Assembly: GCA_947626795.1 (NCBI GenBank)
Contig: CANQTH010000021.1
Coordinates: 1 to 37,495, forward strand
Reading direction: 5' to 3'
Source: an uncultured Lachnospiraceae bacterium
GTDB taxonomy: Bacteria > Bacillota > Clostridia > Lachnospirales > Lachnospiraceae
DNA length: 37,495 bases
Below, one piece after another: positions 1 to 8,508 of this stretch; the first letter of the stretch is position 1; each line of letters starts with the position of its first letter. The notes under the pieces were generated by a model. The model was not told where the DNA came from. It saw only the letters and a program-made list of their open reading frames with translations, and did not search any database. Position numbers and translations under genes: made by a program.

Positions 1-664
1 GGGCGTGCTGGAAGTCGTATTCGAGGACGCGCAGGGCGATGGAATTGTCCGATCTCATCTGCGCCTCGAAGTGAAAGGCGCGCCCGCCGATGGAAAAGGT
101 GGTGTCCGCGCTGCGCCCGGTAAGGTCGCCGCGGACATATTCATGGTTCGGGAAAAAGATATTGCTGTCAGGCGGGAAGTCCGTGAGGAAGAAGCCGTTG
201 ACGAAATGGACGATGGCCTGGTTGGAGAGGGAGAAGATGCGCTTGAAGACGCGGTCATAGATGGGCAGGCTTTGGTCAGCCTGTGCTGGCGGCGCGCCTG
301 CGGGCGCGGCTTTGCTGTGTTCTTTTTCGATATGGATCACTTCCTTTGTGTGCTGTGGGTTTATAAAGCTGCCAGGTTCGCGCAAGAGAGGCGGAAGCAG
401 GCTGCCCGGAATGCTTGCGAGCCGTAAGTCTGTAAAATGAAAGGTTTGAGAGTGCGGACGCAGATTGCGAAAATAATGGATTTGTGCGAGGGGGACAGAT
501 ACAATCTGCTCGAAATGCTTGTGAGCTGTAAGGTTGCGAAGTTGATGCCCGGAATGCTCGTGAGTCGCAAGTCTGTAAAATGAAAGGTTCGTAAGAAGGT
601 GGATGCAATCTGTCCGAAAGGAATCTGTCAGAGGGCGTCTGCCCCTGGAACTGCCGAACGGCAT
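1..664 (-). CDS. Rpn-type PD-(D/E)XK nuclease / putative transposase family protein, 5' part (runs off the left edge)
   Basis: The reverse strand is open from the ATG at 664 to the window edge. The part encoded by about 1-255 matches the Rpn / PD-(D/E)XK transposase-like family that is abundant in Lachnospiraceae. It has the YDRVFKRIFSL entry motif, then a core with an Asp (ADTTF) and a Glu-x-Gln (FEAQM), the expected spacing for the nuclease active site. Family members are linked to recombination-promoting DNA cleavage; that role is by homology. The start is uncertain. ATG 664 has an AGGGA eight bases upstream and a consensus promoter behind it, but the first ~110 residues are built on nucleotide repeats read in different frames and do not look like conserved protein. 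GTG at 340 would leave the usual short N-terminus but has poor RBS spacing. The C-terminus lies outside the window. Confidence 0.72.
   Translation of the reverse strand, partial: MPFGSSRGRRPLTDSFRTDCIHLLTNLSFYRLATHEHSGHQLRNLTAHKHFEQIVSVPLAQIHYFRNLRPHSQTFHFTDLRLASIPGSLLPPLLREPGSFINPQHTKEVIHIEKEHSKAAPAGAPPAQADQSLPIYDRVFKRIFSLSNQAIVHFVNGFFLTDFPPDSNIFFPNHEYVRGDLTGRSADTTFSIGGRAFHFEAQMRSDNSIALRVLEYDFQHA
404..591. repeat. Three imperfect direct repeats in the 5' region of the left Rpn gene
   Basis: Units begin at about 404, 508 and 547. The first and third share about 43 bases nearly unchanged (cccggaatgc, then g-c-g-a/t-g-a-g, then aagtctgtaaaatgaaaggt) and lie 143 bases apart. The middle one is shorter and more diverged. 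143 is not a multiple of three, so the copies are read in different frames if the region is translated. This argues that the repeats arose as DNA and that the long N-terminus is recent or untranslated. Confidence 0.75.
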
Positions 665-704
665 AAGTAAAATCCCTGGATGTGGATGATTTTCACATAG
701 CTGG

Positions 705-734
705 ATTATAGCGGGACAGGGATGCGTTTGTCAA
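705..734 (-). promoter_or_regulatory. Consensus sigma-A promoter for the left Rpn gene
   Basis: On the reverse strand there is a perfect -35 box TTGACA (729-734) and a perfect -10 box TATAAT (705-710), 18 bases apart. Transcription would start near 698 and run leftward, leaving about 34 bases of leader before the ATG at 664. An exact match to both hexamers is unusually strong for a gene of this family. Confidence 0.8.
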
Positions 735-854
735 TGGATATGAAGGAGTTTATGAAATTTTTAGAAATGCACTGCCCAAGCCAGAGCGTTGCGTTTGCCG
801 CAAAGGCGGTCCCATCCCCTGTTTATGCAAAACGTAAAACCCGTAAACCCACGA

Positions 855-882
855 TTGCAAAAATTCTTTGCTTTTGTAGAAT
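855..882 (+). promoter_or_regulatory. Possible promoter for the kinase-topoisomerase operon
   Basis: TTGCAA (855-860) and TAGAAT (877-882) are separated by 16 bases and lie about 60 bases before the kinase start. An overlapping alternative, TTGCTT (868-873) with TAGTAT (891-896), is weaker. The rest of the divergent gap 735-941 shows no further recognisable feature. Confidence 0.35.
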
Positions 883-941
883 GATTATGGTAGTATAGCA
901 ATGTATTTGTGTTTTTAAGCCGCGCGGGAGGGGGAAAACGT

Positions 942-1724
942 TTGCTTGGGCAGGGCGATGTCTTGGAAGGAAGGTACGAGGTCAAAGGGAAGCTGGGCGA
1001 AGGCGGCTCCTCGCTCGTGTTCCTCGCTTACGATACGAAAAGCGGGGAAAACCGCGCGGTCAAAGAGATCGAAGGCAAAAGGGACGGGCAGGCGCGCCGC
1101 GCCGCGCGCAGGGAGGCCGGGCTGGTGCAGAGGCTGCGTTACCCGTATTTCCCGAAAATAGAGGAACTCATCGAAAAAGAGGACGCCAGCTACCTTGTCA
1201 TGGAATACCTGGAAGGGGAGACGCTGGGGCGGCTTTTGGCGCGCAAGGGGGCGCAGCCCGCGTCGGACGTGGTAAAATGGGCGGAAAGCCTGTGCCTGAT
1301 GTTGGGATACCTGCATGAGGCACAGCCGCCCGTCCTATATCGCGACATGAAGCCCGCCAACGTCATGCTGCAGTCCGGCGGTAATCTGCGCCTGCTCGAC
1401 TTTGGCGCGGCGCAGGAAATGGGGCGGGGAGACGGCTTAAGCTTCGGGACAAGGGGCTACGCCGCGCCGGAACAGCTTGCCGGGGACGGGAGCCTGGACG
1501 CGCGGACCGACATATACGGGCTGGGCGCGACGATGTACCAGCTTTTGACGGGGAAGGACCCGGGCGAGTTTCCCTGCGGGAAGTATGGGATCCGCCATTG
1601 GAACCGGAGGCTTCCGGCTAAGCTGGAGAGGATCGTGAAAAAATGCACCCGCCCAGAGAAAGAGGGCCGTTACCCTTCCTGCGAGGCCCTGCGGGCGGAA
1701 TTAGGGAAATTAGGGCGGCTGTGA
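942..1724 (+). CDS. Soluble Hanks-type serine/threonine protein kinase
   Basis: A single protein kinase domain fills almost all of the 260 residues. Visible motifs are the Gly-rich loop GEGGSS (about 20-25), the ATP-anchoring Lys41 in AVKEI, catalytic Asp135 in YRDMKPAN (Tyr replaces the usual His of HRD), Asp153 of DFG, and GYAAPEQ in the activation segment. There is no membrane segment and no PASTA repeat, so it is cytosolic, unlike PrkC/StkP. I chose the TTG at 942 because a GGGAGGGGG ribosome binding site lies seven bases before it; a GTG at 909 is in frame but lacks an RBS. It is followed after 20 bases by the topoisomerase genes, so it is probably co-transcribed with them. Its substrate cannot be read from the sequence. 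No paired PP2C phosphatase is present. Confidence 0.9.
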   Translation: MLGQGDVLEGRYEVKGKLGEGGSSLVFLAYDTKSGENRAVKEIEGKRDGQARRAARREAGLVQRLRYPYFPKIEELIEKEDASYLVMEYLEGETLGRLLARKGAQPASDVVKWAESLCLMLGYLHEAQPPVLYRDMKPANVMLQSGGNLRLLDFGAAQEMGRGDGLSFGTRGYAAPEQLAGDGSLDARTDIYGLGATMYQLLTGKDPGEFPCGKYGIRHWNRRLPAKLERIVKKCTRPEKEGRYPSCEALRAELGKLGRL

Positions 1725-1744
1725 GGCCGGGCGGATAGGAGAAA

Positions 1745-3673
1745 ATGGAAATGGCAAAGAATCAGGAATACGACGCTGGGAATATTACCGTATTGGAAGG
1801 GCTTGAGGCCGTGCGGAAGCGGCCCGGCATGTATATCGGGAGCGTGTCCGGGAAAGGACTGAACCATTTGATCTATGAGATCGTGGACAATTCAGTCGAC
1901 GAGCATCTGGCCGGGTTCTGCAGCGTGATCCATGTGACGCTGGAAGCGGACGGATCCTGCACGGTCGAGGACAACGGGCGCGGGATTCCCGTGGGGATGC
2001 ATGAGAAAGGGATGTCCGCGGCGCGCCTGGTATTCACGACGCTCCACGCGGGCGGGAAATTCAACAACGACGTTTATAAGACGAGCGGCGGCCTGCACGG
2101 CGTAGGCTCTTCCGTCGTCAACGCGCTGTCCGCTTCCCTGGACCTGGAGGTGTACCTGGACGGGAAGATCCACCATGACCGTTACGAGCGCGGCAAGCCT
2201 GTCCTTGCGTTGGAGGACGGCCTGCTCCCCGTCACGGGGAAGACGAAAAAGACCGGGACAAGGATCAATTTCCTGCCCGACCCGGAGATCTTTGACAGGA
2301 CGCGCTTCAAGGAGGAGGACGTCAAGAGCCGCCTCCATGAGACGGCGTACCTGAACCCGGAGCTTACGATCGTCTATGAGGATCGGCGCGGGGAGGCCGC
2401 AGAGCATATCGAGTTCCACGAGCCGGACGGCATCAGCGGCTTTGTGGCGGAGCTGAACAAGAAGGCGGAGGCCGTGCATGACGTCGTATATTTCAAAGGG
2501 GAGAGCGAGGGCATCGTGGTGGAGGCCGCGTTCCAGTATGTCAATGAGTTCCATGAGAATGTGCTGGGCTTCTGCAACAACATTTACAATGCGGAGGGCG
2601 GCACGCACCTGACCGGGTTCAAGACGGTATTCACGACGGTCATCAACAATTATGCCAGGGAACTGGGAATCCTGAAAGAAAAGGACGCGAACTTCACCGG
2701 GGCGGACGTGCGCAACGGGATGACGGCGGTCGTTTCCATCAAGCATCCGGAGCCACGGTTCGAGGGGCAGACGAAGACGAAATTAGACAACCAGGACGCG
2801 GCGCGCGCCGCCAGCAAGGTGACGGGGGAAGAGATCCAGTTATATTTTGACCGGAATTTAGAGAACCTAAAGAAAGTCATCGGATGCGCGGAAAAAGCGG
2901 CCAAGATCCGCAAGAGCGAGGAAAAGGCCAAGACGAACCTGCTGACGAAGCAGAAGTTTTCCTTTGACTCGAATGGGAAGCTTGCCAATTGCGAGAGCCG
3001 GGACGCTTCCATCTGCGAGATCTTCATCGTGGAGGGGGATTCCGCCGGAGGCTCGGCAAAGACGGCGCGGGACCGGAATTTCCAGGCGATCCTGCCGATA
3101 CGCGGCAAGATCTTGAATGTAGAGAAGGCGAGCATCGACAAAGTGCTGGCGAACGCGGAGATCAAGACGATGATCAACGCGTTCGGATGCGGTTTCTCGG
3201 AAGGCTACGGCAATGATTTTGACATCGCGAAGCTGCGCTACGACAAGATCATCATCATGGCGGACGCCGACGTGGACGGCGCGCATATCTCCACGCTGCT
3301 TCTGACGCTGTTCTATCGGTTCATGCCGGAGCTGATCTTCGAGGGGCATATTTACATCGCGATGCCGCCGCTGTATAAGGCGATCCCGTCGAAAGGGGAG
3401 GAAGAGTACCTCTACGACGACGCGGCCTTGGAAAAGTACCGGAAGCGGCACAAAGGCCCGTTCACGCTCCAGCGGTACAAAGGATTGGGAGAGATGGACG
3501 CGCAGCAGCTCTGGGAGACGACGCTGGACCCCAGGACGCGGATCCTAAAGCAGGTGGAGATCGAGGACGCGCGGATGGCGTCGGACGTGACGGAGATGCT
3601 GATGGGGACGGAAGTCCCGCCGCGCCGGGAGTTCATCCACGAGCACGCGCACGACGCGGCGCTGGACGTCTGA
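1745..3673 (+). CDS. parE: Type IIA DNA topoisomerase subunit B (ParE-like ATPase subunit)
   Basis: A 642-residue GyrB/ParE-type ATPase and metal-binding subunit. The GHKL ATPase region has EIVDNSVDE, EDNGRGIP and GGLHGVGSS. The TOPRIM domain has the catalytic Glu430 in EGDSAGGSAK and the Mg-binding Asp507/509/511 in DADVDG; the conserved YKGLGEMD follows. The length is standard and there is no large insertion. With the next gene it forms an ATP-dependent enzyme that passes one DNA duplex through another. GyrB and ParE are hard to separate by eye. I prefer ParE because the partner lacks a GyrA box and because the pair sits with a kinase instead of with dnaA/recF. The RBS AGGAG is five bases before ATG 1745; a second ATG at 1751 is less well placed. 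Confidence 0.88.
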   Translation: MEMAKNQEYDAGNITVLEGLEAVRKRPGMYIGSVSGKGLNHLIYEIVDNSVDEHLAGFCSVIHVTLEADGSCTVEDNGRGIPVGMHEKGMSAARLVFTTLHAGGKFNNDVYKTSGGLHGVGSSVVNALSASLDLEVYLDGKIHHDRYERGKPVLALEDGLLPVTGKTKKTGTRINFLPDPEIFDRTRFKEEDVKSRLHETAYLNPELTIVYEDRRGEAAEHIEFHEPDGISGFVAELNKKAEAVHDVVYFKGESEGIVVEAAFQYVNEFHENVLGFCNNIYNAEGGTHLTGFKTVFTTVINNYARELGILKEKDANFTGADVRNGMTAVVSIKHPEPRFEGQTKTKLDNQDAARAASKVTGEEIQLYFDRNLENLKKVIGCAEKAAKIRKSEEKAKTNLLTKQKFSFDSNGKLANCESRDASICEIFIVEGDSAGGSAKTARDRNFQAILPIRGKILNVEKASIDKVLANAEIKTMINAFGCGFSEGYGNDFDIAKLRYDKIIIMADADVDGAHISTLLLTLFYRFMPELIFEGHIYIAMPPLYKAIPSKGEEEYLYDDAALEKYRKRHKGPFTLQRYKGLGEMDAQQLWETTLDPRTRILKQVEIEDARMASDVTEMLMGTEVPPRREFIHEHAHDAALDV

Positions 3674-3708
3674 CCAGCGGCGGGAGGAAATGATAGGAAG
3701 GGATAGGA

Positions 3709-5952
3709 ATGCAGGAAAGCGAACAGATCATTCGGACAGAATATTCCGAGTTGATGCAAAAATCATATATCGACTATGCGATGAGCGTGATCGTGTCCAG
3801 GGCGCTGCCGGATGTGCGCGACGGCTTAAAGCCGGTGCAGCGCAGGACGCTCTACGATATGCATGAGCTGGGCATCCGGCACGATCGGCCGTATCGGAAA
3901 TGCGCCCGTATCGTGGGCGACACGATGGGCAAGTACCATCCGCACGGCGACAGCTCCATCTACGAGGCTTTGGTCGTCATGGCGCAGGATTTCAAGCGCG
4001 GGGTGCCGTTAGTGGACGGGCATGGGAATTTCGGGTCGATCGAAGGGGACGGGGCGGCCGCCATGCGTTATACGGAAGCGCGCCTGCAGAAGATCACCCA
4101 GGAGGCCTACCTCGCGGATCTGGACAAAGGGGTCGTGGATTTCGTCCCGAATTTCGACGAGACGGAAAAAGAGCCGGAAGTGCTTCCGGTCAAGATCCCG
4201 AACCTTTTGGTCAACGGCGCGGAGGGCATCGCGGTCGGGATGGCTACCAGCATACCGCCGCACAACCTGTCCGAGGTCATCGACGGCGTGAAGGCATATA
4301 TGAAAAATCCGGACATCACGACGGAAGAGATGATGGAATACATCAAGGGGCCGGATTTTCCGACGGGCGGCATTGTCGTGAACAAGGACGATCTGCCGGG
4401 GATCTATGAGATGGGCGTCGGGAAGGTGAAGATCCGCGGCAAGGTCGAGATCGAGCAGGCCAAGGGCGGCAGGAGCCGGATCGTCATCACGGAGATCCCG
4501 TATACCATGGTCGGGGCGAACATCGGGAAATTTTTGATGGATATCTATCATCTTGTGGAGAGCAAGAAGGCGAGCGACATCGTGGACATTTCCAACCAGT
4601 CCTCGAAAGAGGGCATCCGCATCGTCCTGGACCTGAAAAAAGGCGCGGACGCGGAGAACCTCTGCAACCTGCTCTACAAGAAGACGCGGCTGGAGGACAC
4701 GTTCGGCGTGAATATGCTGGCGGTCGCGGACGGCAGGCCGGAGACGATGGGTCTGATCCCCATCATCCGCCATCATGTGCAGTTCCAGTACGAGCTTGCC
4801 ACGCGCAAGTACCGGACGCTTTTGGAAAAGGAGCTTGAGAAAAAGGAGATCCAGGAGGGCCTGATCGCGGCCTGCGATGTGATCGACCTGATCATCGAGA
4901 TCCTGCGCGGCTCCAAAAACATCAAGGACGCGAAGGACTGCCTGATGAACGGCAATACGGAAAAGATACGGTTCCGCTACAAAGGCTCGGAGGCGGACGC
5001 GCGGCAGCTCCATTTCACGGAGCGGCAGGCGTCGGCCATCCTGGAGATGCGCCTGTACCGCTTAATCGGGCTGGAGATCGAGGCTTTACTAAAGGAGCAT
5101 GAGGCGACGCTTTCCAATATCGCGGATTACGAGGAGATCCTGGGCAGCCGGGTCGCGATGGCAAAAGTCATCATCAAGGAGCTGACGCGTTTCCAGAAGG
5201 AATATGGAAAGCCGCGGAAGACGGCGGTCGAGAACGCGCAGGAGGCCGTTTACGAGGAGCAGAAGGCCGAGGAGACGGCGATCGTGGCCTTAGTGGACCG
5301 CTTCGGCTATGTGAAGGCCATCGACGCGGCTGTTTACGAGCGGAACAAGGAGGCGGCGGACGCGGAGAACCGCTACGTCGTCCCCTGCATGAACACGGAT
5401 AAGCTGTGCGTGTTCACGGATCAGGGGCAGCTCCACACGGTGAAGGCGATGGACCTGCCATATGGGAAATTCCGCGACAAGGGGACGCCGCTTGACAACA
5501 TCAGCAATTACGACAGCAGCGGGGAGACGATGCTCTACGTCGGCAGCGTGGGCGGCCTGCGCGGGAAAATGCTCCTGTTCGCCAGCAGCGGCGGCATGGT
5601 CAAGCAGGTGCGCGGGGAGGAATTTGACGTCTCCAAGCGGACGACGGCCGCCACGAAGCTGAACGAGGGGGAGACGCTGCTCTTTGTCCAGCCATTGGCG
5701 GGGACGGAAGAGGAGAGCGTCGTCATGTGGACTGAGAAGAACCTGTTCCTGCGGTTCTTAGCGTCGGACGTGCCGGAGAAGAAAAAAGGCGCGGTCGGCG
5801 TCCGGGGCATGAAGATCGACGGGAAGGACAGCTTGAAGGGGGTCTGCCTCCTCCAGGGGGAAGAGAAGACGGTTGAGGCGAATGGGAAGGAAGTCGCGCT
5901 GCACAGGCTCCGCCTTGCGAACCGGGACGGCAAGGGGGTGAGGAAGGCGTAA
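3709..5952 (+). CDS. parC: Type IIA DNA topoisomerase subunit A (ParC-like)
   Basis: A 747-residue GyrA/ParC-type DNA-cleaving subunit. The catalytic Tyr121 lies in [10 protein letters not shown]. The quinolone-resistance region reads [12 protein letters not shown] with the usual Ser present. A helical tower and coiled coil follow, then a C-terminal beta-pinwheel-like region (about 500-740). That region lacks the QRRGGKG-type GyrA box needed for negative supercoiling, which favours ParC (decatenation) over gyrase. It lies 35 bases after the ParE-like gene with a purine-rich RBS, so the two subunits are co-expressed. No terminator is visible after it; 5953-6063 holds only the RBS of the next gene. 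Confidence 0.88.
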   Translation: MQESEQIIRTEYSELMQKSYIDYAMSVIVSRALPDVRDGLKPVQRRTLYDMHELGIRHDRPYRKCARIVGDTMGKYHPHGDSSIYEALVVMAQDFKRGVPLVDGHGNFGSIEGDGAAAMRYTEARLQKITQEAYLADLDKGVVDFVPNFDETEKEPEVLPVKIPNLLVNGAEGIAVGMATSIPPHNLSEVIDGVKAYMKNPDITTEEMMEYIKGPDFPTGGIVVNKDDLPGIYEMGVGKVKIRGKVEIEQAKGGRSRIVITEIPYTMVGANIGKFLMDIYHLVESKKASDIVDISNQSSKEGIRIVLDLKKGADAENLCNLLYKKTRLEDTFGVNMLAVADGRPETMGLIPIIRHHVQFQYELATRKYRTLLEKELEKKEIQEGLIAACDVIDLIIEILRGSKNIKDAKDCLMNGNTEKIRFRYKGSEADARQLHFTERQASAILEMRLYRLIGLEIEALLKEHEATLSNIADYEEILGSRVAMAKVIIKELTRFQKEYGKPRKTAVENAQEAVYEEQKAEETAIVALVDRFGYVKAIDAAVYERNKEAADAENRYVVPCMNTDKLCVFTDQGQLHTVKAMDLPYGKFRDKGTPLDNISNYDSSGETMLYVGSVGGLRGKMLLFASSGGMVKQVRGEEFDVSKRTTAATKLNEGETLLFVQPLAGTEEESVVMWTEKNLFLRFLASDVPEKKKGAVGVRGMKIDGKDSLKGVCLLQGEEKTVEANGKEVALHRLRLANRDGKGVRKA

Positions 5953-6063
5953 AAGGAACATATTTATATCACATTCCGTAGTTATACTGAAAAAGCCGCG
6001 GCGGGGAGGCAATGGGGTGGCAAAGGGGAATCATTTCGATCAAACAGGAAAAGGAGAAAAAAG

Positions 6064-6297
6064 ATGGAAAGATTATATGAGATTTTGGAAGAAGTAAGGT
6101 CAGACGTAGATTTTCGGAACTGCAAGGACAAGCTGATCGATGACGGCGTGCTGGGCTCGTTCGACATCATCGCGATCATCGGGGAGCTGAACGAGGAATT
6201 TGACATTGAGATTTCCGTGGACGAGCTGCTGCCGGAGAACTTCAATTCGCCGGAAGCGATGATGGAGCTGATCCAGAAGCTGCAGGAAGAGATGTAG
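6064..6297 (+). CDS. Acyl carrier protein (DltC-like carrier)
   Basis: A 77-residue acidic four-helix carrier protein. The likely phosphopantetheine-bearing Ser is in VLGSFDII, equivalent to the DSL/DSF motif of carrier proteins. It is followed by the typical helix ELNEEFDIEI and a helix ending PENFNSPEA. It would hold an acyl or aminoacyl group as a thioester in the cytosol. The adenylate-forming ligase at 8509 is the obvious candidate for loading it, although a two-component system sits between them. An AAAAGGAG RBS is well placed. It differs from a housekeeping fatty-acid AcpP by context: no fab genes are nearby. The attached group is unknown. Confidence 0.85.
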   Translation: MERLYEILEEVRSDVDFRNCKDKLIDDGVLGSFDIIAIIGELNEEFDIEISVDELLPENFNSPEAMMELIQKLQEEM

Positions 6298-6322
6298 GGA
6301 CAAGGCCGGAGGAGAGGCGTAG

Positions 6323-7012
6323 ATGAAGACGACGACCGTGCTGATCGTGGAAGACGAGAGAAAATTGTTGCAGACGCTTGCGGATTTTTTGCGCCTCAAC
6401 GGCTACAAGACTTATACCGCAGGCGACGGCCTGGAGGGGATCCGGGCGTTCCGGGAACACAGGGAGGAGATCGACTGCGTGCTGTTGGACGTCATGCTGC
6501 CGTTCGCCGATGGGAACGAGGTGCTAAAGCAGATCCGGCTAAGCTCCAACGTCCCGGTCATCATGCTCACGGCGAAGGAAGAGGTGGAGGACCAGGTGGA
6601 GAGTTTTTCGCACGGGGCGGACGATTATATTGTGAAGCCCTATTCCCTGGCCGTCGTGAAGATGCACCTGGAGGCGGTCCTGAAGCGGTTCTGGCAGGAC
6701 ATGGATTTTTTGGAGGCGGGCGACATCCGGATCGAGACGGCTTCCAAGCGCGTGTTCGTCTGCGGGGAACCCGTGGACATGACGCCGAAAGAATTTGAGG
6801 TCATGCAGTTCTTCCTGAAAAACGAGGGAGTCGTGCTTGAGCGGGAAAAGATCCTGGACAGCGTATGGGGCTATCAATATATCGGGGATACCAGGACGGT
6901 GGACACCATCGTGAAGCAGCTTCGGAAAAAATTAGGCGGCGCGCCCTATATCCAGACGGTATATGGGATCGGCTACCGATTCGAGGGGAAGGGAAATGGG
7001 AAAGAAGCTTAG
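6323..7012 (+). CDS. OmpR/PhoB-family response regulator
   Basis: 229 residues. The N-terminal receiver domain has the acidic pair DE at the start, phospho-acceptor Asp56 in CVLLDVMLP, and Lys in YIVKPYS. The C-terminal winged helix-turn-helix has the DTRTVDTIVKQLRKKL recognition helix and the GIGYRF beta-hairpin. It is a transcription factor activated by phosphorylation, with the histidine kinase encoded immediately downstream as partner: the two genes overlap by 17 bases (6996-7012). It starts 25 bases after the carrier protein gene with a GGAGGAGAGG RBS. Targets cannot be deduced, but placement between carrier and ligase genes suggests autoregulation of this unit. Confidence 0.93.
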   Translation: MKTTTVLIVEDERKLLQTLADFLRLNGYKTYTAGDGLEGIRAFREHREEIDCVLLDVMLPFADGNEVLKQIRLSSNVPVIMLTAKEEVEDQVESFSHGADDYIVKPYSLAVVKMHLEAVLKRFWQDMDFLEAGDIRIETASKRVFVCGEPVDMTPKEFEVMQFFLKNEGVVLEREKILDSVWGYQYIGDTRTVDTIVKQLRKKLGGAPYIQTVYGIGYRFEGKGNGKEA

Positions 7013-8444
7013 CATCCGTATCTTATTGTTGGAATTGGCCTGCGTGGTGGCGGCGTTAGCGGCGGGGATGCTCTTGTACAGCGTAGGCCTGCCCGTTTAT
7101 AATGAAAAACAAAAAGACAAGAAGATCATGCAGGCGTACCATGAGATCTGCGGCCTGGACTTGAGCAATGTGGTGGAAGAGGATCTCGCGCTGTTTTTCA
7201 AGTATGAGGAAGAAGAGGGGCTGAGCTTTTGCATCGCGACGAACAAGATGAAGCCGGTCTACGTGACGAACGGGAGGCGGAATTCCATCCAGCGCCACAT
7301 TACCTGGTATCTTGACCAGTTCTCAAGCGACCCGGAGATCGTGCGGGAGCGTGGCAACGTCGTCAACCAGGCGAAGCTGCGCGGCATCGTGACGCAGAAA
7401 GGGAAAGATTTCTACGTCTCCATCCGGGAATATTCCGTGGGGGCGAAGACGGTCTTCTCGACCGGGTTCTTCCTGGCCCTCATCACGCTGGCCTTTTTCG
7501 GGCTTTGGAACGTCTTGGCGTTCCGCTCCGTCAGGCGCATGCTAAAGCCGATGGACGACGTGATCCGCGCGGCCGGGCAGGAGGCGGAAGGCGCGCCCGC
7601 CGGGCGGCTGCCGGAAGACGGCCCATATGAGGAACTCAACGGCCTGGCGAAAAGCGTCAACCAGATGGCGGAGCGGCTTTCGGACCAGGAGGCGTGGATC
7701 GAAGAGGACAAGGAGCGGCTGATGCGCCAGAATGTCCAGAAAGAGCGCATGGAGAAGCTGCGTAAGGACTCCATCGCCAACATCTCCCATGAGCTGAAGA
7801 CGCCGCTGGCGGTGATCCTAAGCCAGGTGGAGATGTTAGGATATACGCAGGAAAACAGGGAATATTACCTTTCCTCCATCCAGGAAGAGGCCGTGAAGAT
7901 GTCCGACCTGGTGAGCAGGCTTTTGGACGGCTCCGTCATGGAGCGGCAGATGGAGAACATGGTCCAGAAGGAGCTGGACTTAAAAGAAATCATGGGCTAC
8001 ATCCGCATGAAGTACGAGGGGCTTGCGAAAAAGAGGAAGTTAAGCCTCGATACGTTCCTCGAAGACGGCTGCCGCGTCTGCGGCGACCGGGAATATATCG
8101 AGCAGGCGATCAACAATTTCATGATGAACGCGATCGAGCATACGAAAGCAGGCGGGAATATCCGCATGACGTTAAAGAGGCAGGCGGACAAGGCGCGCGT
8201 CGGCGTTTACAACGAAGGGGAGCGGATCCCGGAAGACGAGATGGAGGATATCTGGAACGGCTATTACCGCAAGCCGCCGAAGGCGGAATATGGGAAGAAC
8301 GGGTTTTCCCACGCGGGGCTGGGGCTTTATATCGTCCAGAGCGCCGTCGCCATGCACGGGGGAGAATGCGGCGTGGAAAACCTGCCGGACGGCGTGGAGT
8401 TCTGGTTTACGCTCCCGGCCTTAAAAATCCAAGGGGGGGGGTAA
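6996..8444 (+). CDS. Membrane-bound sensor histidine kinase
   Basis: 482 residues. TM1 is about residues 8-30, followed by a ~110-residue extracytoplasmic sensor region. TM2 is about 146-170, then a HAMP linker. The HisKA domain has phospho-acceptor His265 in NISHELKTPLA. The HATPase domain has NFMMNAIEHT (N box) and HAGLGLYIV (G2 box). This is the VanS/PhoR-like architecture. I start at ATG 6996 rather than the upstream in-frame ATG at 6963, because 6996 follows GGGGAAGGG and gives a clean TM1. It is translationally coupled to the regulator. The gene ends in a run of nine G (8433-8441) just before the stop, which makes the last three residues Gly and is a potential slippage site. Confidence 0.92.
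   Translation: MGKKLSIRILLLELACVVAALAAGMLLYSVGLPVYNEKQKDKKIMQAYHEICGLDLSNVVEEDLALFFKYEEEEGLSFCIATNKMKPVYVTNGRRNSIQRHITWYLDQFSSDPEIVRERGNVVNQAKLRGIVTQKGKDFYVSIREYSVGAKTVFSTGFFLALITLAFFGLWNVLAFRSVRRMLKPMDDVIRAAGQEAEGAPAGRLPEDGPYEELNGLAKSVNQMAERLSDQEAWIEEDKERLMRQNVQKERMEKLRKDSIANISHELKTPLAVILSQVEMLGYTQENREYYLSSIQEEAVKMSDLVSRLLDGSVMERQMENMVQKELDLKEIMGYIRMKYEGLAKKRKLSLDTFLEDGCRVCGDREYIEQAINNFMMNAIEHTKAGGNIRMTLKRQADKARVGVYNEGERIPEDEMEDIWNGYYRKPPKAEYGKNGFSHAGLGLYIVQSAVAMHGGECGVENLPDGVEFWFTLPALKIQGGG
8433..8441 (+). repeat. G9 homopolymer at the histidine kinase stop codon
   Basis: Nine consecutive G encode the last three Gly codons and lie directly before the TAA at 8442-8444. Losing one G shifts reading into a frame with no stop from 8443 to 8508 that continues in frame into the ATG at 8509, which would fuse kinase and ligase. 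Gaining one G would read to a stop near 8524. Tracts of this length can slip in replication or be miscounted in sequencing. Confidence 0.85.
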
Positions 8445-8508
8445 AAACAGGCCGGGGGCAGGGCGCGTCAGGAAACGCGCCAGGAAAAAGGAAAGAAGGA
8501 GAGATAGG

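Noticed and set aside
5-427. Forward-strand 140-codon ORF at the left edge
   Set aside because: It is antisense to the Rpn-type gene, whose family motifs are clear on the reverse strand; no RBS or known motif on the forward strand.
4009-5013. Reverse-strand 334-codon ORF within parC
   Set aside because: Antisense shadow of a highly conserved topoisomerase gene.
1745-5952. DNA gyrase gyrB-gyrA instead of topoisomerase IV
   Set aside because: The subunit A C-terminus lacks a GyrA box, and the usual replication-origin neighbours are absent; some uncertainty remains.
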